Shown here: positions 34,685 through 43,067 of the stretch, one piece after another | Numbering within the stretch: position 1 is the first letter of the stretch | How the letters are laid out: every line of letters starts with the position of its first letter | Source: Steroidobacteraceae bacterium | GTDB taxonomy: Bacteria; Pseudomonadota; Gammaproteobacteria; Steroidobacterales; Steroidobacteraceae | Assembly: GCA_017853555.1 (NCBI GenBank) | Contig: JAFMJH010000002.1 | Coordinates: 1 to 64,000, forward strand | Direction of reading: 5' to 3' | Length of the DNA: 64,000 bases | Made by a program: the position numbers and the translations under genes | The notes under the pieces: model-generated | What the model saw: the letters and a program-made list of their open reading frames with translations, nothing else | The model's database searches: none | What the model was told of the DNA's origin: nothing

Positions 34685-35932
34685 ATGAACGCCCAACTTC
34701 TCAGTGCCGACGAACGACGCTCGCTGCTCGATGCCGAAACGAGCGGCCAATTTCCCGATGCACGCGGGCGTTTCGGTCCCTATGGCGGGCGCTATGTCCC
34801 CGAAACTTTGATTCCGGCGCTCGAGCGACTCGAAGCGGGCATGCGCGAACATTTGCATCGCGCCGATTTCCAGGCGGAACTGGCCGATCAACTCAGCAAC
34901 TGGGTCGGTCGACCGACGGCGTTGTCCTATGCACCGCGTTTGTCGGCGGCCTGGGGCGCACACGTGTGGTTCAAGCGCGAAGATCTCGCGCACACCGGCG
35001 CCCACAAAATCAACAACGCGCTCGGTCAGGCACTGCTCGCGCAACGACTCGGCGCGAAGCGCATCGTCGCCGAGACCGGCGCCGGACAACACGGCGTGGC
35101 GAGTGCCGCGGCCTGCGCACGGCTAGGCTTGCCGTGCATCGTCTACATGGGCGCGATCGACATGGAGCGCCAGGCGCCGAACGTCGGGCGCATGCGTTTG
35201 ATGGGTGCCGAGGTCGTGCCCGTCACCGGCGGTGATCAAACGTTGCGCGCCGCGATCGACGAAGCCTTGCGCGATTGGGTCTCCGATCCGATGGGCACTT
35301 TTTATCTGCTCGGCTCGGCGGTCGGCCCGCATCCGTATCCGTATCTGGTGCGTGAACTGCAAGCGGTCATCGGCCGCGAGGCGCGCGAGCAATTTTTGAA
35401 GCGGCACGGCGGGTTGCCCGACGCGGTGTTCGCCTGCGTCGGCGGCGGTTCGAATTCCATCGGCATGTTCCATGCGTTCATTCCCGATCGCGGCGTCGAG
35501 ATCATCGGCATCGAAGCGGGCGGTCGCGGCCCGAAGCTCGGCGAGAACGCCGCGAGCTTGTCGTACGGTCATCCGGGCGTGCTGCAAGGTTGCTATTCGT
35601 TGTTGCTGCAGGACGAGAACGGCCAGATTCACGAAACCGATTCGATTTCGGCGGGCCTCGACTATCCGGGCGTCGGCCCCGAGCACGCGTTGTTGCATGC
35701 TGCGGGTCGCGTGCACTACGAATCGGCGACCGATGCCGAAGCACTCGATGCATTGCAGGAGTGCTCGCGTCTGGAGGGCATACTGCCTGCACTCGAAACG
35801 GCGCACGCATTGCATGGCGCCAAGCGCTGGGCCGAAAAAAACCAGGGGCGGCACGCACTCATCTGCATGTCGGGGCGTGGCGACAAAGATATGCCGACGC
35901 TGCAACGCACCTTGCTCGGAGACGCGAAGTGA
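34685..35932 (+). CDS. trpB: Tryptophan synthase beta subunit TrpB
   Basis: A 415-residue PLP enzyme. The Schiff-base lysine is in 'AHTGAHKINNALGQ', the phosphate-binding glycine loop is 'CVGGGSNSIGMF', and 'FGPYGGRYVPETL' is the usual N-terminal signature. It condenses indole with serine. Its stop overlaps the trpA GTG start (GTGA). Eight bases separate it from trpF. Confidence 0.96.
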   Translation: MNAQLLSADERRSLLDAETSGQFPDARGRFGPYGGRYVPETLIPALERLEAGMREHLHRADFQAELADQLSNWVGRPTALSYAPRLSAAWGAHVWFKREDLAHTGAHKINNALGQALLAQRLGAKRIVAETGAGQHGVASAAACARLGLPCIVYMGAIDMERQAPNVGRMRLMGAEVVPVTGGDQTLRAAIDEALRDWVSDPMGTFYLLGSAVGPHPYPYLVRELQAVIGREAREQFLKRHGGLPDAVFACVGGGSNSIGMFHAFIPDRGVEIIGIEAGGRGPKLGENAASLSYGHPGVLQGCYSLLLQDENGQIHETDSISAGLDYPGVGPEHALLHAAGRVHYESATDAEALDALQECSRLEGILPALETAHALHGAKRWAEKNQGRHALICMSGRGDKDMPTLQRTLLGDAK

Positions 35933-36699
35933 AACCTCGTGAGCGCTTGTCCGCGGCGATCCGTGAGGCCGCTGCGCGCGGCGAGCCGGCGCTGGTCGCA
36001 TTTTTGACGGCGGGCTTTCCGAGCGCCGCACACTTTCGCGAACATCTGCTCGCGGTCGCCGCCGGCGCGGACGTGGTCGAGATCGGCGTACCGTTCACCG
36101 ACCCCATGGCCGACGGCATGACGATCCAGCGCTCGAGCCAGGCCGCGCTCAAGCAGGGCGTGAGTCTCAAATGGATTCTGGCCGAGTTGGGCGCCATGCA
36201 GCGCCCCGCCGCGCCGCTCGTGTTGATGAGTTATCTGAACCCGCTGCTGCAACACGGCTATGCGCGTCTGGCCGCCGATGCGGCGGCGGTGGGCGTGTGC
36301 GGGTTCATCGTGCCCGATCTGCCCTTCGACGAAGGCGAAGAATTGCGTGCCGCACTGGCGGCGCAGGGCGTTGCACTCATCCAGATGGTGACGCCGGTGA
36401 CGACGCCGACGCGCATGGCCGAAGTGTGCGCGGCGAGCGAAGGCTTCGTGTACGCGGTGACCATGACGGGCATCACCGGCCGCAACGTCGCCGTGCCCGA
36501 TACCGTGCTCGAATATCTCGCGCAAGTGAAGCGCGTCGCCAAAGTGCCGGTGTGCGCGGGCTTCGGTATCCGCTCGCGCGAGCAGGTCGAGCGATTGCGC
36601 GGTCACGTCGAAGGCGTGATCGTCGGCTCGGCGCTCGTCGAGGTCCTCGAACGCGGTGAAGATCCGACGGCCTGGTTACGTACGCTGCGCGGCCACTGA
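35929..36699 (+). CDS. trpA: Tryptophan synthase alpha subunit TrpA
   Basis: A 256-residue TIM barrel starting at a GTG that overlaps trpB. The catalytic acids lie in 'ADVVEIGVPFTDPMADG' (Glu and Asp corresponding to Glu49 and Asp60 of Salmonella TrpA). The following loop reads 'GMTIQRSSQAAL', where most family members have GPTIQ: a Met replaces the Pro. 'GFVYAVTMTGITG' and 'VCAGFGIRSREQV' are the phosphate-site segments. It is the last trp gene; the MFS gene follows by 3 bases. Confidence 0.95.
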   Translation: MKPRERLSAAIREAAARGEPALVAFLTAGFPSAAHFREHLLAVAAGADVVEIGVPFTDPMADGMTIQRSSQAALKQGVSLKWILAELGAMQRPAAPLVLMSYLNPLLQHGYARLAADAAAVGVCGFIVPDLPFDEGEELRAALAAQGVALIQMVTPVTTPTRMAEVCAASEGFVYAVTMTGITGRNVAVPDTVLEYLAQVKRVAKVPVCAGFGIRSREQVERLRGHVEGVIVGSALVEVLERGEDPTAWLRTLRGH

Positions 36700-36702
36700 T
36701 CG

Positions 36703-37896
36703 ATGACCAAAAAATCGGCCGTGCCGCTCGGCCTCGCGTTCTTGCTCGGTGCGTTGTCGATGGTGAGTCCGTTCTCCATCGACACGTTCTTTCCCTCGTT
36801 GCGCGCCATGCAGGCGGAGTTCGACGTCGATGCACTGACGATGCAGCAGACGCTGTCGATCTATCTTTTTCCGTATGCCGTGATGTCGCTGGTGCACGGG
36901 CCATTGTCCGATGCGCTCGGTCGGCGCATCGTCGTGTTCGGCGGCACCGCGCTCTATACGCTCGCGTCGATCGCCTGCGCGCTCGCGCCGGGGTTCGGCA
37001 CCTTGCTCGCGTTTCGCGCGATGCAGGGCATGACGGCCGGCGTCGGCGTGACCATCGGTCGCGCGGTCATCGGCGATCTTTACCAAGGCGCCGATGCGCA
37101 ACGCTTGATGAATGCCGTGACGGTCATCTTCAGCATCGCGCCCGCGATCGCGCCGATCATCGGCGGCTGGATCCACGTCGGCTACGGTTGGCGCGGCGTG
37201 TTCTGGATGCTCACGGCGCTCGGGCTCGCGCTGATGCTGGCGGCGCACAAACTGCTGCCCGAAACCCATCCGGTCGAAAAACGCATTCCGCTGCAATTCG
37301 GCCCGCTGCTGCGCAACTGCATCGACATCGGGCGTGACGGCAAATTCCTGGCCCTCACGCTCTGCGGCGCGATGCAGTTTGCAGGCGTGATGCTGTTCGT
37401 CGGTTCGGCACCCGTCATCGTGCTCGATGTCTGGAAACTCACCGAAACCGACTTCGCGCAGTTGTTCATCCCCATCGTCGGCGGATTCATGACCGGTGCG
37501 CTGGTCGCCGGACGGATCGCCGGACGCGTCGAGCCGCTCAAACAATTGCGCTTCGGTCTCGCATTGCCGCCGCTTGCGGGCTTGTGCGGCGTGCTGCTCA
37601 ATCATTTCTTCGATCCGCCGCGCATCGCCCACCAACTGCTCATCTACCTCACCGCCCTCGGCATCCAGTTCGTGTTTCCGGTGCTCACGTTGCGTGCGTT
37701 CGAGATGTATCCGACCTTGCGCGGCACGGTGTCGTCGGTGCAGACCTTCGTACAGTTGGCGCTCGGCACCGTGGTGGTCGGGCTCGCGGCGCCGTTGCTG
37801 TCGACGCACATGGAATGGTTGTCGCTCGGGCAGCTGGCGTTCGGTTTGGCGGCGATCGCGCTGGCCGCACTCTCGCATCGGCTCGGCGGTCTGTAA
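36703..37896 (+). CDS. MFS transporter, Bcr/CflA drug-resistance type
   Basis: A 397-residue protein with twelve predicted membrane helices. 'SIDTFFPSLRAMQAEF' and 'YAVMSLVHGPLSDALGRRIVV' (motif A: GPLSDALGRR) mark the Bcr/CflA group of proton-driven exporters. It begins 3 bases after trpA and could be co-transcribed with the trp operon. The neighbour downstream is a HisD-family dehydrogenase; the two may form a pair, but no substrate can be read from the sequence. Confidence 0.88.
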   Translation: MTKKSAVPLGLAFLLGALSMVSPFSIDTFFPSLRAMQAEFDVDALTMQQTLSIYLFPYAVMSLVHGPLSDALGRRIVVFGGTALYTLASIACALAPGFGTLLAFRAMQGMTAGVGVTIGRAVIGDLYQGADAQRLMNAVTVIFSIAPAIAPIIGGWIHVGYGWRGVFWMLTALGLALMLAAHKLLPETHPVEKRIPLQFGPLLRNCIDIGRDGKFLALTLCGAMQFAGVMLFVGSAPVIVLDVWKLTETDFAQLFIPIVGGFMTGALVAGRIAGRVEPLKQLRFGLALPPLAGLCGVLLNHFFDPPRIAHQLLIYLTALGIQFVFPVLTLRAFEMYPTLRGTVSSVQTFVQLALGTVVVGLAAPLLSTHMEWLSLGQLAFGLAAIALAALSHRLGGL

Positions 37897-37920
37897 CATC
37901 CGCATTCGGAGGACATGACG

Positions 37921-39201
37921 ATGATTCGACACCTGAAGACCGGCCGTTCAGCCGAAGCGACCGCGGAACAACAGCAGCAAGTGCGCCTGACCGTCGAGGA
38001 CATCCTCGCCGACATCGGTCGGCGCGGCGAAGCGGCCGTGCGCGAGTACTCGCAAAAATTCGACAAGTGGTCGCCCGCGGCGTTTCGTCTGAGTGCCGCC
38101 GACATCGATGCCTGCCTCGCCGCCGTTTCCGCGCAGACGCTGCACGACATCGAATTCGCGCAAACCCAGATTCGCAACTTCGCGCTCGCACAACGCGCGG
38201 CGCTGCGCGACGTCGAAATCGAAACGCTGCCTGGCGTCGTGCTCGGTCACAAAAATCTGCCGGTGAATTCGGTCGGTTGTTACGTGCCCGGCGGGCGCTA
38301 CCCCATGGTGGCCTCGGCGCACATGAGCGTCGTCACCGCGAAGGCCGCAGGCGTCAAACGCGTGATCGCCACCGCGCCGCCGTTCGGCGGCAAACCGCAT
38401 CCGGCGATCGTCGCGGCCATGCATCTCGGTGGTGCCGACGAAATCTATGCCTTGGGTGGCGTGCAAGCCGTCGCCGCGATGGCGCTCGGTACGGAGAACA
38501 TCGCGCCGGTCGACATGATCGTCGGCCCGGGCAACGCGTACGTCGCGGAAGCCAAGCGTCAACTCTTCGGTCGCGTGGGTATCGATCTGCTCGCCGGCCC
38601 CACCGAAACTTTGATCATCGCCGACGACTCCTGCGACGCCGAAATGGCGGCGGTGGATCTCATCGGCCAGGCCGAGCACGGCCCGGGTTCGCCCGCGGTG
38701 CTGCTCACCACCAGCGAAGCGCTCGCGCGGGCGGTGCCGGGTGAAATCGACAAGTTGCTGTCATGGTTGCCGACCGCCGACGTCGCGCGCGTCGCCTGGG
38801 ATCACTGCGGCGAAATCATCCTCTGCGACACGCTCGAGGAGATGGTCGCCGAAGCCGACCGCATCGGCTCCGAGCACGTGCAGGTGATCACCCGCGACCC
38901 CGATCACTTCCTGCGCCACATGACGAACTACGGTGCGTTGTTTTTGGGTGCGCGCACCAACGTGAGTTTCGGCGACAAGGTGATCGGCACGAATCACACC
39001 TTGCCGACCATGCGCGCCGCGCGCTACACCGGCGGTCTGTGGGTCGGCAAGTTCATCAAGACCTGCACCTACCAGCGCGTGCTCACCGACGAAGCCTCGG
39101 CCTTGGTCGGCGAATATTGTTCGCGCCTGTGCGAGATCGAAGGCTTCGCCGGCCACAAGGAACAGGCCGACTTGCGGGTGCGACGTTACGGAAAGCGCTG
39201 A
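37921..39201 (+). CDS. HisD-family dehydrogenase, HpsN-like
   Basis: A 426-residue protein of the histidinol dehydrogenase family, with the zinc/catalytic segments '[16 protein letters not shown]', '[11 protein letters not shown]' and '[20 protein letters not shown]'. It stands alone, without other his genes, beside an MFS transporter. The opening '[21 protein letters not shown]' and '[14 protein letters not shown]' resemble the sulfopropanediol 3-dehydrogenase (HpsN) branch more than biosynthetic HisD, so a role in oxidising a polyol or sulfonate is as likely. GGAGGA lies 7 bases before the ATG at 37921, favouring it over the ATG at 37915. Confidence 0.8.
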   Translation: MIRHLKTGRSAEATAEQQQQVRLTVEDILADIGRRGEAAVREYSQKFDKWSPAAFRLSAADIDACLAAVSAQTLHDIEFAQTQIRNFALAQRAALRDVEIETLPGVVLGHKNLPVNSVGCYVPGGRYPMVASAHMSVVTAKAAGVKRVIATAPPFGGKPHPAIVAAMHLGGADEIYALGGVQAVAAMALGTENIAPVDMIVGPGNAYVAEAKRQLFGRVGIDLLAGPTETLIIADDSCDAEMAAVDLIGQAEHGPGSPAVLLTTSEALARAVPGEIDKLLSWLPTADVARVAWDHCGEIILCDTLEEMVAEADRIGSEHVQVITRDPDHFLRHMTNYGALFLGARTNVSFGDKVIGTNHTLPTMRAARYTGGLWVGKFIKTCTYQRVLTDEASALVGEYCSRLCEIEGFAGHKEQADLRVRRYGKR

Positions 39202-39226
39202 GCGACGCGGCGCTTCAAAGCGAATT

Positions 39227-40882
39227 TCAAGCGCGTCGACTGCGCCAGTAGACGACGGCCGCCGCGATCAGCAGCACGAACGCGAGGCCCTGCAGGCCCG
39301 AATCGAGGCCGAGCCAGAGAATCGCGCCGAACACCAGCATCGACGCCCAGATCGTGCCGTCGCGCCGGCGTTGCGAGCGTTCGAGCGTCGCTTCGAGACG
39401 CGCGAGATCTTCGGGCTGCACGCCGAACTTCATGCGTCCGTCCTGCGCGTTCTGCACGGCCATCTTCAACAACGGCGGCAAGGCGCGCAGCGACTCGACG
39501 ACCTCGGGCAGTTGGCGGCGCAGATGGCGCAGCGTCGCCCGCGGACTCAGCCGCTCTTTCATCCATTCGCGCAGGATGGGCGCCGCGGTCTGCCAGATGT
39601 CGAGCTCGGGGTAGAGTTCCCGACCGAGTCCCTCGATGTTGAACAGCGTCTTCTGCAGCAGGATGAGTTGCGGCTGGATGCGCATGTCGAAGCGTCGCGA
39701 GATGTCGAACAGACGCAACAGCACCGTGCCGAATGAAATATCTTTGATCGGTTTGTCGAAGATCGGTTCGAGCACCGTGCGGATGGCCGACTCCATCTCG
39801 TCGATGCGGGTGTCCGGCGGCACCCAGCCCGATTCGACGTGCAACTCGGCCACGCGCCGATAGTTGCGATCGAACACGGCGAGGAAATTTTCGGCGAGAT
39901 AGTGTTGATCGCGCAGATCCAGCGTGCCGACGATGCCGAAGTCGACCGCCGCATAGCGCGGCACCGCCGGCTCGTCGAGCAACACGAAGATGTTGCCCGG
40001 ATGCATGTCGGCATGGAAAAAGTTGTGGCGGAACACCTGCGTGAAGAAAATCTTCACGCCGTTCTCGGCCAGCAGCTTGATGTTGGCACCGACGGCCCGC
40101 ATCGACGCCATGTCGCTGATCGGCACGCCGCGGATGCGCTCCATCACCATCACGTTCACGCGGCAATGATCCCAATGCACGGCCGGCACTTTCAGCAGCG
40201 GCGAGCCTTCGAAGTTGCGCCCGAGCTGAGTCGCGTTCGCCGCTTCGCGCATCAAATCGAGTTCGTCGAGTACGGTCTTTTGGTATTCGTCGACCACTTC
40301 GTCGACCCGCAGACGGCGCGCCTCGGCCGAATTGCGGCGTGCGAGACGCGCGAGCTCGTGCATGACTTCGAGATCGCGTTCGATGCGCTCGCGCATGCCC
40401 GGGCGCAGAATTTTGACGACGACTTCCTCGCCCGCACTGCCGTCGACGTTGCGCAGCGTGGCCAGGTGCACTTGCGCGAGCGACGCGGCGGCGAGCGGCG
40501 TCGGATCGAAGTGGGTGAATACGGCGTCGATGTCCTGTGCGTACGCATCGCGGACGATCTGCTGCGCGAGTGCGCCGTCGAAGGGCGGCACGCGATCCTG
40601 CAGTTTGGCGAGCTCGTCGGCGATGTCGATGGGCAGGAGATCGCGGCGCGTCGAGAGCGCTTGTCCGAGTTTGATGAAGATCGGGCCGAGCTCTTCGAGC
40701 GCGAGGCGCAGACGTTCGCCGCGCGTGCGACCCTGCGAGCGCGCGAACCAGGTCCAGGGCGATGCCAGGAAAATGAAGCGCAACGGTCGATAGAGATGCG
40801 TCTCGCGGACGAACTCGTCGAGACCGTGGCGCACGAGGACACGCTGGATGGCGATCAGGCGGGCGACGACGCGCAATTTCAT
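39227..40882 (-). CDS. ubiB: Ubiquinone biosynthesis kinase-like protein UbiB
   Basis: A 551-residue ABC1/ADCK-type atypical kinase. The KxGQ motif is 'PIFIKLGQALSTRRD', the Ala-rich loop 'ASLAQVHLATL', the catalytic segment 'FFHADMHPGNIFV', and the metal site 'AAVDFGIVGTLD'. Two membrane helices end the protein ('LVFGAILWLGLD', 'LAFVLLIAAAVVYW'). It is needed for aerobic ubiquinone synthesis. The ATG overlaps the ubiJ stop by 4 bases. Confidence 0.95.
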   Translation of the reverse strand: MKLRVVARLIAIQRVLVRHGLDEFVRETHLYRPLRFIFLASPWTWFARSQGRTRGERLRLALEELGPIFIKLGQALSTRRDLLPIDIADELAKLQDRVPPFDGALAQQIVRDAYAQDIDAVFTHFDPTPLAAASLAQVHLATLRNVDGSAGEEVVVKILRPGMRERIERDLEVMHELARLARRNSAEARRLRVDEVVDEYQKTVLDELDLMREAANATQLGRNFEGSPLLKVPAVHWDHCRVNVMVMERIRGVPISDMASMRAVGANIKLLAENGVKIFFTQVFRHNFFHADMHPGNIFVLLDEPAVPRYAAVDFGIVGTLDLRDQHYLAENFLAVFDRNYRRVAELHVESGWVPPDTRIDEMESAIRTVLEPIFDKPIKDISFGTVLLRLFDISRRFDMRIQPQLILLQKTLFNIEGLGRELYPELDIWQTAAPILREWMKERLSPRATLRHLRRQLPEVVESLRALPPLLKMAVQNAQDGRMKFGVQPEDLARLEATLERSQRRRDGTIWASMLVFGAILWLGLDSGLQGLAFVLLIAAAVVYWRSRRA

Positions 40883-41481
40883 CGCGGCGCTCCGGCAAGT
40901 GCTTCGAGCGCGGCGAGCCGCGCGCCGGTGCGATCGACGTCTTCACGCAGTCGATCGACGGCGTCGAAAAATGCTTCGGCTTCGGCACGCGGCACGAGAT
41001 CGCGCGATTCGTGGGCGAGATATTCGGCGGTGTTTTGCACCGTGGTGCGCGCGACGCGCCGGCCGAAGCGCGCCACTCCGAGCGCAAGACGCGCCAGATG
41101 GTGGGCGGGCAGGTCGCCGATCAGGCCCGCGAGTTCTTCTTCGAGATCGGGACCGAGCGCGACGGCGAGTTCGCGATAGCGTTCCAGCAATTCCGCATCG
41201 CCTTGCACGCGCACCGCGCCGCTTTGCAGCAGGCGCTGCGGTTGGGCGCCGGCGAGCGCGAGCAGATTCACGGGGCTGCCTGCGACTTCGACGTCGAATT
41301 CGCCGCTCGGCTCGCGGGTCAGTTGCAGCGAATCGCCGAGCGAGGTGATGCCGACGCGGATCGACAGACCCGTGACGACGATTTGCAGACGTCGACCGCG
41401 CAGCGCGCCGCACAAGTCGCGCGCCCGCAGCGACGCGGCGAGATTGCGGTTCAGCGCGTTTTCGATCGTCGCGGTGAGCAC
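40879..41481 (-). CDS. ubiJ: Ubiquinone biosynthesis accessory protein UbiJ
   Basis: A 200-residue protein with an N-terminal SCP2 lipid-binding domain ('VRVQGDAELLERYRELAVAL') and a C-terminal coiled coil ('FFDAVDRLREDVDRTGARLA'). UbiJ gathers the hydroxylases and methylases of ubiquinone synthesis with UbiK. It starts at a GTG, 4 bases after ubiE, and overlaps ubiB. UbiK is encoded at 60767. Confidence 0.88.
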   Translation of the reverse strand: MLTATIENALNRNLAASLRARDLCGALRGRRLQIVVTGLSIRVGITSLGDSLQLTREPSGEFDVEVAGSPVNLLALAGAQPQRLLQSGAVRVQGDAELLERYRELAVALGPDLEEELAGLIGDLPAHHLARLALGVARFGRRVARTTVQNTAEYLAHESRDLVPRAEAEAFFDAVDRLREDVDRTGARLAALEALAGAPR

Positions 41482-41485
41482 GGAT

Positions 41486-42238
41486 TCAGTATCGGTAGCC
41501 GCGATGCAGCGCGACGATGCCGCCGCTCAGATCGTGGTGGCGGCAATCTTCGAGACCCGCGTCGCGCATCATGCCGAGCAAGGTTTCCTGATCGGGGTGT
41601 TTGCGGATCGATTCGGCGAGGTAACGATAACTCGCTTCGTCGCCGGCGACGAACTTGCCGATCAACGGCAGGATGCGAAACGAATACGCATCGTAGACCG
41701 GGCGCAGCGCGTCGACGGGTTTGGAGAATTCGAGTACGAGCAACTGGCCGCCCGGCTTCAATACGCGACGCATCGAGGCCAACGCCTTTTGCTTGTCGGT
41801 GACGTTGCGCAGACCGAAGCCGATGGTGACGCAGTCGAAACTCGCGTCGGCGAAGGGCAGGCATTCGGCGTTGGCCTGCACGTATTCGATGCCGCGCACG
41901 TGACCCGCGTCGATGCAGCGATCGCGGCCATGACCGAGCATTGCGCCATTGATGTCCGACAGCACGACGCATCCCGTCTCGCCCACTTGCGCTGCCATGC
42001 CGCGGGTGAGATCACCCGTGCCGCCGGCCACGTCGAGCGCGCGCTGACCCGGGCGCAGTCGCGTTTGCGACAGGGCAAATCGCTTCCAGGCCCGGTGCAA
42101 TCCACCGGACATCAGGTCGTTCATCAGATCGTATTTCGGTGCGACCGAGTCGAAGACGCCGCGTACGAACTTGGCTTTTTCGGCCCAAGGGACGTCGCGG
42201 AAACCGAAATGGGTCGTTGGCTCTTCGGGGGTGGACAT
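41486..42238 (-). CDS. ubiE: Ubiquinone/menaquinone methyltransferase UbiE
   Basis: A 250-residue SAM-dependent C-methyltransferase. '[16 protein letters not shown]' is motif I, '[15 protein letters not shown]' the UbiE signature 1, and '[19 protein letters not shown]' the UbiE signature 2. It methylates the ring of demethoxyubiquinol/demethylmenaquinol. The ATG at 42238 follows GGAGTCCCC and matches the family start. First gene of the ubiE-ubiJ-ubiB operon. Confidence 0.95.
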   Translation of the reverse strand: MSTPEEPTTHFGFRDVPWAEKAKFVRGVFDSVAPKYDLMNDLMSGGLHRAWKRFALSQTRLRPGQRALDVAGGTGDLTRGMAAQVGETGCVVLSDINGAMLGHGRDRCIDAGHVRGIEYVQANAECLPFADASFDCVTIGFGLRNVTDKQKALASMRRVLKPGGQLLVLEFSKPVDALRPVYDAYSFRILPLIGKFVAGDEASYRYLAESIRKHPDQETLLGMMRDAGLEDCRHHDLSGGIVALHRGYRY

Positions 42239-42308
42239 GGGGACTCCGCAGGGGCTCTCATTGTAGCGGATGCTGGAAATGCGTCGCCGAAGGGCGTACA
42301 ACTACGCC

Positions 42309-42424
42309 ATTGCGCCTGGGTCGAAGATGACCGGGCCGAAACGGGGGACGATAAAAGTCGACTCGGTCGACGATAAAAAGAGAAGGGGTGTGAAGGGCCG
42401 GGCAGGATGCTCGGCCTTTTTTTT
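42309..42424 (+). ncRNA. Candidate small RNA upstream of an orphan terminator
   Basis: The 203-base gap between ubiE and the DUF971 gene, both on the minus strand, has a strong intrinsic terminator on the plus strand with no plus-strand gene in front of it. Upstream are a hairpin GTCGAC-TCG-GTCGAC (42357-42371) flanked by two copies of ACGATAAAA (42348-42356, 42370-42378). A weak promoter (TGGAAA at 42273, TACAAC at 42297) would start transcription near 42309. The start coordinate is a guess; the end is set by the terminator. Confidence 0.4.
42396..42424 (+). terminator. Intrinsic terminator without an upstream gene
   Basis: GGCCGGGCA pairs with TGCTCGGCC (9 pairs, one G-U) around the loop GGA, followed by eight T residues on the plus strand. 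Read from the minus strand the hairpin has no T-run, so it does not serve the DUF971 gene that ends at 42442. Confidence 0.8.
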
Positions 42425-42441
42425 GCGCGCTCGGCGCGTGC

Positions 42442-42792
42442 TTACGGCGCGGCCTCGCGCACGCGCGCGAGATACCGTTCCCAGCGTGCGGCGCGCTCAT
42501 CGGCGAGTTCGCGCAGATACTTCCAGCTGTACAGCCCGCTGTCGTGGCCGTCGTCGAACACCAGGCGCACCGCATAGGCGCCCACCGGTTCGATCGCCCG
42601 GATGCCGACGTCCTGTTTGCCGGTCACCAGCGTTTCCTGCCCCGGGCCGTGGCCTTGCACTTCGGCCGAGGGCGAGTGGACTCGCAGGAATTCGAACGAC
42701 AGCGCGTGACGCGCCCCGTCGGCGAACACGATTTCGAGCATCCGCGAGGCGCGACGCAGGCGCAGTTCGAGGGGGGCGGGGGTGTTTTGCAT
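42442..42792 (-). CDS. DUF971 (gamma-butyrobetaine hydroxylase-like N-terminal) protein
   Basis: A 116-residue single-domain protein with the DUF971/GBBH-like N-terminal pattern: 'LRLRRASRMLEIVFADGARH', 'RVHSPSAEVQGHG', and 'AVRLVFDDGHDSGLYSW'. In larger enzymes this domain binds zinc; here only His residues are seen. It commonly lies next to ubiE in proteobacteria, as here, possibly in iron-sulfur or quinone metabolism. Divergent from the bTHX gene. Confidence 0.85.
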   Translation of the reverse strand: MQNTPAPLELRLRRASRMLEIVFADGARHALSFEFLRVHSPSAEVQGHGPGQETLVTGKQDVGIRAIEPVGAYAVRLVFDDGHDSGLYSWKYLRELADERAARWERYLARVREAAP

Positions 42793-42935
42793 GGTGGTCC
42801 GTGAGCGGGTACGGGCGCCATTTTGCCCGCAAGCTCGGCTGGCGGCACGGCGGCTTTTGAATGGCGCGTCATCGCCGAGTGTCCTACACTTGCGCCCCCG
42901 CAATACGCGGCTCGACAAGTACTGGAGTGGACGAG

Positions 42936-43049
42936 ATGGGCAAGGGTGACCGCAGAAGCCGTCGAGGCAAGATTTACGCAGGTTCGTTCGGCAAGAGCCG
43001 ACCGAAGGATCCGGCGCGCGCCAAGAAGCAGGCTGCCAAGAAGAAGTAA
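42936..43049 (+). CDS. 30S ribosomal protein THX family (bTHX)
   Basis: A 37-residue, very basic protein: 'MGKGDRRSRRGKIYAGSFGK' followed by 'SRPKDPARAKKQAAKKK'. The first half is the signature of the small ribosomal protein THX, which binds the head of the 30S subunit in Thermus and is found in many proteobacteria. GGAG lies 9-10 bases before the ATG at 42936. Convergent with the transporter gene. Confidence 0.9.
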   Translation: MGKGDRRSRRGKIYAGSFGKSRPKDPARAKKQAAKKK

Positions 43050-43067
43050 TCCGCTGCGGCGCAACGC

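Noticed and set aside
37915-39201. Naming this gene hisD for histidine synthesis and starting it at 37915
   Set aside because: No other his genes are adjacent, the sequence resembles HpsN-type paralogues, and the ribosome-binding site is only 1 base from the ATG at 37915.
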